Below, piece by piece: positions 59,888 to 64,000 of a stretch of DNA of 64,000 bases (position 1 is the first letter of the stretch; each line of letters opens with the position of its first letter). The translations under genes and the position numbers were made by a program. The stretch spans positions 46,694,775 to 46,758,774 of the forward strand of contig NC_089979.1 in the NCBI RefSeq assembly GCF_036417845.1, written 5' to 3'. Source of the DNA: Apteryx mantelli. Its lineage: Eukaryota; Chordata; Aves; Apterygiformes; Apterygidae. The notes under the pieces are model-generated. The model did no database searches and was not told the DNA's origin. It saw only the letters and a program-made list of their open reading frames with translations.

Positions 59888-62800
59888 CCTTTTGGAGGAC
59901 TGCAGTGGGAGTGTGCAAAGCAGAGTAGATTAAAAAGAGAAAGGCAAAAGTGACCGATGTTCAAATGCCTGAACCCAACAAATCTAATAAAAAACAACTT
60001 TAACTAGGAACAAACAAAGTCTAGGAAAACAGTTCTCATGTCACAACCTTACTTTTTCCAATATATAAAAAAAGAGACTTTGCAATTGCACCGAGTTACC
60101 TTTCCCAATTTACATTTTCTTTTAGGTTAAAACTAATAATCTCCAAGCAAGAAAAATATATTTCTGGAATTGTAATGATAAATAATCCCTCAGTGGGCGT
60201 TTAACCAAATTCCTTAAACATTTTCTAATAATTTTCTCATCTACAGCATAGCGAAATCTTTCATAGGGTTTCATGCTTTCACAGCCAGTTCTCTTAACGG
60301 ATAAATGTATTTTTCCCGTTGCAGTCCCAGCATCTGGTAACCTCAAAGTTAGCCAACCTCTGTGCACCTGAGAGACTCAACTACTTTTCGCCTTCTTGTA
60401 TTCTATAAAGTATTAAGTTGCAGAGTTATAATATCTACAGATAACTACAATATGAATCAAAAGCAAATTTTCAGCAAGCACCTCTTATCTATATTTCTAA
60501 ACACAAAAGTCTTACTTGAAGCAGCAGCACCCACAGATGTCACATATTGTGGCAGAGGCAATATTTCAGTCATAAAAAAGCTATTAGCTATTAAAATCCG
60601 TTCTGCAAGTATAACACGTGTCTGCAAAGCCAGCATTCAAATACAATTTTATTTTCTTGTATTTTTTTGCATAAATGTGGGTCCAAATATTTTACCCTTC
60701 CTGTCATACTAACTTTTAAATAACCAGGGAGCTCTATTTTATAGAAATTTCATAAAGCAGAACTGCTTGTGAAGATGGTTTGCTAGTATGCAGTTAAACA
60801 CAGAACAAGAAGCTTTGGAATAGGTTTGTTGATTTACAGAGTATTCTATTAAAAGTTTTGCAAAAATATTGTTTTTTTTCCATAAGTGCATATGTAAGCA
60901 AAAAAACAAACAGCTAGCTTGGCCCTCCCTTTGAACAGTTTCCAAGTAAATATTAGTCAACTTAAAAATATTCTTCCCAAATTATGGTCAGCTTAGCAAG
61001 TCTAATGAGGAGCATAATAGTGATTTACTGGCTGAAAAAAATATGGTCAACCTGGAACAAACATTCTTCTTTTTTTTTCCCTACAAAACTAGGAAAAAAA
61101 GGTATTTTTTCCTTTTTCAGACTTGCAATTAATAAACAAAGCTCTCAAGTATTACAAAACTGACTCTCAGTTAGTTCATACAAGTTTGTGAGGGAAAACA
61201 AGAAATGAATTCAACAAATTCAAGCAATTTTCAGTCAGTCTTAAATTGCCTTATTCCATAAATGCAAAATATTCAATGAAAATATGCATTAGAAACCAAT
61301 TTCTAGAAGATTCAGCATCTCGCTATCATTTCCATTTGATTTATTAAAGCAGTGAAAGTTTCAAGTAATTCAAAACCTAAAAAGAAAAATAGTGAGTGGT
61401 AAGCGAACATTCCACATTAGCCAACTAATTTGAGACCAACTGCTTACAAATGCAGAAGTTTCTCAGACAAGGTTTTTTCTCCCTAAGCTTCAGCAGCTAT
61501 GTACTCCAAAATACACTAATGTTTAACTGTTAAAGTTGGTACATCACAAAGCATAAGTAATTCAGATTCATATTCTTGGGAGCAATGAAATGCTACACAA
61601 ACTGTATTAAAACTTTAGTAAATAAGCCTCCTTTCTGCAGCTTTTAAAAGTAACTTCAATTTCACTTCCACTGATTGTGCACCACAGCAGCAACCAACAT
61701 TTCTAGCACTAATTACTCACTAGCTTTAATACATAATTGCAAGTTTATCTTTAATTAACTGCTTATGTTTTCTGTTGCTCTCTGAAACAAACACAGCAAC
61801 ACAAGAAGTGAATTCAGAAAGAGCAAAAAAAGCACCCAAGCATTTTAACTATGAAGAATGTTTCATTTGTACTGTAAGGCCTTATACATACAATGACTAT
61901 TTTGACTCTGTATTTTAAATGCAGTTGAAGAACATCCTATAAGCATACTGGAATATGCTTTGGCATATTTTCAGACCAAACCATGTCAATACAACAATAC
62001 TATTCATAGTTTTAGCTTTGAAGGTATTATTTAAAAAGAACTTTTTAAACTTATATGCAAAATTTTTTTTTGGCTCTTCTCTTACATTACCATGCATAGT
62101 GATATTAAAAACCTATGACAGGATATTGCTTTCAGATAATTAAAAAATAGCACTATTGAATTCTTTGTAAAAGAACTTGATGATTTTACTAGTATTTTAA
62201 GTGTCCTAAAGGCGTTAGCTTTCTGACATTTCTAATCTAAAAGAAAACCAGAGAACAAATGCTTGTCTACTGTTTCCTCCTTCTTACCTATTTGTTATTT
62301 TTTTAATAACTAGTACCCAACCAACTTCTATCAGTTACACAAACATTGCTTAGTTATCCCAACGAAATGTTTCAACCATATCCACAAAGCAGTATCTTAT
62401 CTGTGTACGGTATATTAAAAAAAAGTCAGCTACTGTATATTTTGAGAAAAATCAATTTAAAACAGTTAAGCTAGTGTTTTGCCATGAGATACCACACATG
62501 TGACACCTCACCCTGAGGCCTCTGGAACAGAAGAGATTTCCCCTAATTAGAAGCTAAACCCAGCAATGTCAGAAGCTGTAAACAGTGTTTGTACATTGAA
62601 GTACATGTTGTGTTTCTAAATAACTTTAAAAGGTAAATATCAGGGTGTTTTGTTGCTCATTTAAAATAAAAGACTACATTTTAAGATGTTTAAGTATCCA
62701 GTTCAATTTTGCAAGGAATTGTAACTTTGTAAGGAATTTCTGACTTTTCCAGGAGAAACGCATGATACTTGAAGTAGAGCAAAGCATTTCTATTCTGCAC

Positions 62801-63382
62801 ACACAACTTCAGAAAAGACTGCTTCATTTCCCCCCACCTGTAAAAAGGGGAGGATACTTTCCTGCCAGATTACAGTACTTTGAAGCTAGATTGGTATTTG
62901 CAAAGTACTACAACATCCCTGAACTGCAGGTTTCATTTATGAAAGAGAACACAAAGTATATTCAATCATTATCTGAATGTCTATATAGGATGAACTGTAC
63001 TATCCCCAAAACTTACAGTGAATTTTGCCCTTTCCTCCATCACCTCATAACCCAGTATAGTAGGCGTGGATGGTCGATCTTCCCAGCTCCTTGAATCTGT
63101 ATTCTGCTCTATATCTTCTATGGGCTGAGAACAGTATTCTATGGATGTGTCCATACCTGTAAACTTAGTCCTAACAAGTGGACTACTACACACAGATGAC
63201 GTAGAGCCAATCTGGTCAGGCACGCTCATCTTTTTAAAACTACCAACAGTAGAGTCTTCCAGCTGTCCTTTTGAGGAGCTTGAACTTGTTGATATGCTCC
63301 CAAAAGAAGAACTTCTTTGGTTTCTGTTTGTAAAGCTGGAAGATGAACTTCCAATAGGAACAGGAACATATGGTGTTGCCAT
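42648..63382 (-). CDS. SNX16: SNX16, sorting nexin 16 (7 coding exons, 344 aa)
   Basis: Coding exons in transcript order: 63017-63382, 59110-59196, 54787-54935, 48947-49016, 45425-45561, 43058-43174, 42648-42756. They total 1035 nt, in phase throughout, and 344 aa is the same length as I recall for human. A Ser-rich N-terminus (1-105) with MATPYVPVP is followed by the PX domain (about 106-215). This has [10 protein letters not shown] with the PI3P-binding Arg pair R140/R141 and Y142, the PPKRW loop (164-168) and R181. A coiled coil (about 225-270, [20 protein letters not shown]) follows, then an acidic tail ending [12 protein letters not shown]. The family protein binds PI3P on early and recycling endosomes, dimerises through the coiled coil and affects EGF receptor and cadherin trafficking. 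It converges on CHMP4C. Identity is certain; the 5' UTR exon is not located. Confidence 0.96.
43058..43174 (-). CDS. SNX16: SNX16 coding exon 6
   Basis: 117 nt from acceptor ttgttatag to donor GTAAAT. Codes an acidic, Ser-rich segment ([20 protein letters not shown] then [16 protein letters not shown]), weakly conserved in the family. Confidence 0.88.
45425..45561 (-). CDS. SNX16: SNX16 coding exon 5 (coiled coil)
   Basis: 137 nt from acceptor tcttttag to donor GTATGT. Codes [20 protein letters not shown] and [19 protein letters not shown] with heptad spacing of Leu and Ile. Confidence 0.94.
48640..48660. repeat. Poly-A tract (A21)
   Basis: Twenty-one A on the plus strand in SNX16 intron 4. 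No retroposon body is seen before it. Confidence 0.93.
48947..49016 (-). CDS. SNX16: SNX16 coding exon 4 (end of PX)
   Basis: 70-nt exon coding [19 protein letters not shown] and EESR; donor GTAAGT. Phase requires the acceptor ttggtaaag rather than the CTTGCAG that ends 8 nt inside. Found by reading, as it is too short for ORF calling. Confidence 0.92.
52600..54290 (-). mobile_element. Ancient CR1 LINE, about 1.7 kb, decayed, in SNX16 intron 3
   Basis: Plus-strand reading is the reverse complement of the widespread amniote CR1. Its 3' end is near 52671 (accagaagtccatctagctc). It then passes the ORF2 C-terminus (aatagccactgatggac) and, near 53845-53940, the reverse transcriptase segment that in sense encodes the SPGPDGIHPRVLKE motif (attcttgagggaatgccatt, ctggacaatttcttact). 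The part near 54000-54180 (gcaacagccttatctttcct, gaatgctccctttacttcct) is the upstream KAIAEKLN region. It is full of changes and stops and lies in the same sense as SNX16. Confidence 0.8.
54787..54935 (-). CDS. SNX16: SNX16 coding exon 3 (PX)
   Basis: 149 nt from acceptor tatttcag to donor GTATGT. Codes [20 protein letters not shown] and [19 protein letters not shown]. Confidence 0.96.
56623..56940 (+). other. Unassigned open frame of 105 codons in SNX16 intron 3 (antisense to the gene)
   Basis: Intron 3 here means coding exons 2 to 3 (54936-59109). The frame follows a pyrimidine-rich stretch ending tttatgcag and reads about 100 codons of mixed composition (for example [20 protein letters not shown]). 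I recognise no domain. It may be part of an old mobile element or a noncoding transcript; the evidence for a protein is weak. Confidence 0.2.
57040..58250. other. Pyrimidine-rich stretch, possible decayed repeat
   Basis: Plus strand is rich in C and T over about 1.2 kb, with a stretch (tttccaaagtccagctctca, tgaaaagccattcccctctg) that has the feel of an old interspersed repeat. I cannot name the family. It lies within the SNX16 intron. Confidence 0.3.
59110..59196 (-). CDS. SNX16: SNX16 coding exon 2 (PX)
   Basis: 87 nt from acceptor ccacacag to donor GTGAGA. Codes [14 protein letters not shown] and [14 protein letters not shown], including the phosphoinositide-binding Arg. Confidence 0.96.
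59852..59884. repeat. (TAA)11 microsatellite
   Basis: Eleven uninterrupted TAA units in the SNX16 intron between coding exons 1 and 2 (59197-63016). Such a pure run is likely polymorphic. I see no gene in the rest of that intron. Confidence 0.95.
63017..63382 (-). CDS. SNX16: SNX16 coding exon 1
   Basis: Codes residues 1-122, from [11 protein letters not shown] to VMEERAKFT, with donor GTAAGT at 63016. A T-rich tract ending ccccatgaag directly precedes GATGG, so this exon may begin one base before the ATG, after a 5' UTR intron. Confidence 0.94.
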
Positions 63383-64000
63383 CCTTCATGGGGAAAAAAA
63401 AAAAAAACAACAACTCAGTTTCTGGTCCAGGAGTTCAAGGTTCATCCACTGGATGATCCATGCTTCCTCTTCAAGAACAGTACCTGCAGGGGAGGACAGA
63501 AATATTGTCAAACCTTTTGTTTATATTAAGTGAAAACAACTGTTTTTGGAAGAAACTATACCAATATTGAGATGGTTAATATCAGTATCAATGGTTAAAC
63601 ACTTCCACAAGGAATTTAATATAAATATAAAATGCTGCCTTAAAATTACATCCATATAGTTTAAAGGATGTATTTTCAGGCCTTTCAGGACTCTGCCTGA
63701 ATTTTCACTATTAAAATAAAAATGAAAGAAAATTAAAGTAAGATTGTGAAAGAAATTTTTTTATGATTTGTGTTATTTTGTTTTATTAAAGAAGTCAGCA
63801 ATTTTAAGTCTGAAAAGCTGATGTAGTTTAACTGTTTAGCATAAATGGTACAAAATTTTTTTCAGAATTATGTTTCTGTAAGATGTACAGAGCAGACTAT
63901 ATGAACCAAATATGCATGCAATAATATGCATGACCTGAATCAAAAGAAAACACAGTAAACTGTATTTGCAAATACATGTTCTTTCACCTGTATATATTAC
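63383..64000 (-). other. SNX16: Upstream of the SNX16 start: probable 5' UTR intron
   Basis: AT-rich, with no CpG island, so the SNX16 promoter is probably beyond the right edge. A 13-base poly-T (minus strand) and cccc precede the start codon and could serve as a splice acceptor tract. Confidence 0.45.

Noticed and set aside
1-64000. CRISPR arrays, operons, ribosome binding sites, attachment sites, prophage or bacterial systems
   Set aside because: The window is vertebrate nuclear DNA with spliced genes. No spaced direct-repeat array or prokaryotic gene was seen.

Overview
This is a vertebrate nuclear window, almost certainly from a bird. The genes are split into short exons with GT-AG introns. 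There are CR1 LINE copies, including one whose 3' end carries the octamer-type tail typical of avian CR1. The conserved gene order ZFAND1 - CHMP4C - SNX16 is the one known from amniotes (human 8q21). Species cannot be fixed from sequence alone. All exons below were assembled by hand from splice sites, reading phase and remembered family sequence.

Layout: (1) 1-4650, no gene: a CpG-rich stretch of unknown nature at the very start and a 5'-truncated CR1 at about 2008-2519. (2) 4992-12483, minus strand: ZFAND1, eight coding exons, 269 aa, complete, including a GC-AG intron. (3) 12484-13776: the gap between two divergent start codons, with one CpG island at each gene. The CHMP4C-side island carries a pure seven-unit GGGGCC-type hexanucleotide tract. 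(4) 13777-28818, plus strand: CHMP4C, five coding exons, 220 aa, complete, followed by a long 3' UTR that probably ends near 31.5 kb. (5) About 31.5-40.9 kb: convergent intergenic space with a GC-rich island, a tRNA-Thr-like sequence, MIR-type SINE remnants and a decayed CR1. (6) 42648-63382, minus strand: SNX16, seven coding exons, 344 aa, complete, with a long 3' UTR. A 1.6-kb ancient CR1 lies in one intron. (7) 63383-64000: upstream of the SNX16 start, probably a 5' UTR intron.

The three proteins act in membrane and protein quality control but are not an operon or a shared pathway. ZFAND1 links stress granules to p97 and the proteasome. CHMP4C is an ESCRT-III filament subunit. SNX16 is a PI3P-binding endosomal sorting nexin. 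ZFAND1 and CHMP4C are head to head with starts 1.3 kb apart and may share promoter chromatin. CHMP4C and SNX16 converge.

I found no novel multi-gene system. The points most worth a second look are the GGGGCC repeat just upstream of the CHMP4C start and in frame with it, the apparent absence from this CHMP4C of the serine-rich segment used in the mammalian abscission checkpoint, the GC-AG intron in ZFAND1, and a 22-bp perfect palindrome (inverted TEAD-type motifs around an E-box) in CHMP4C intron 1.
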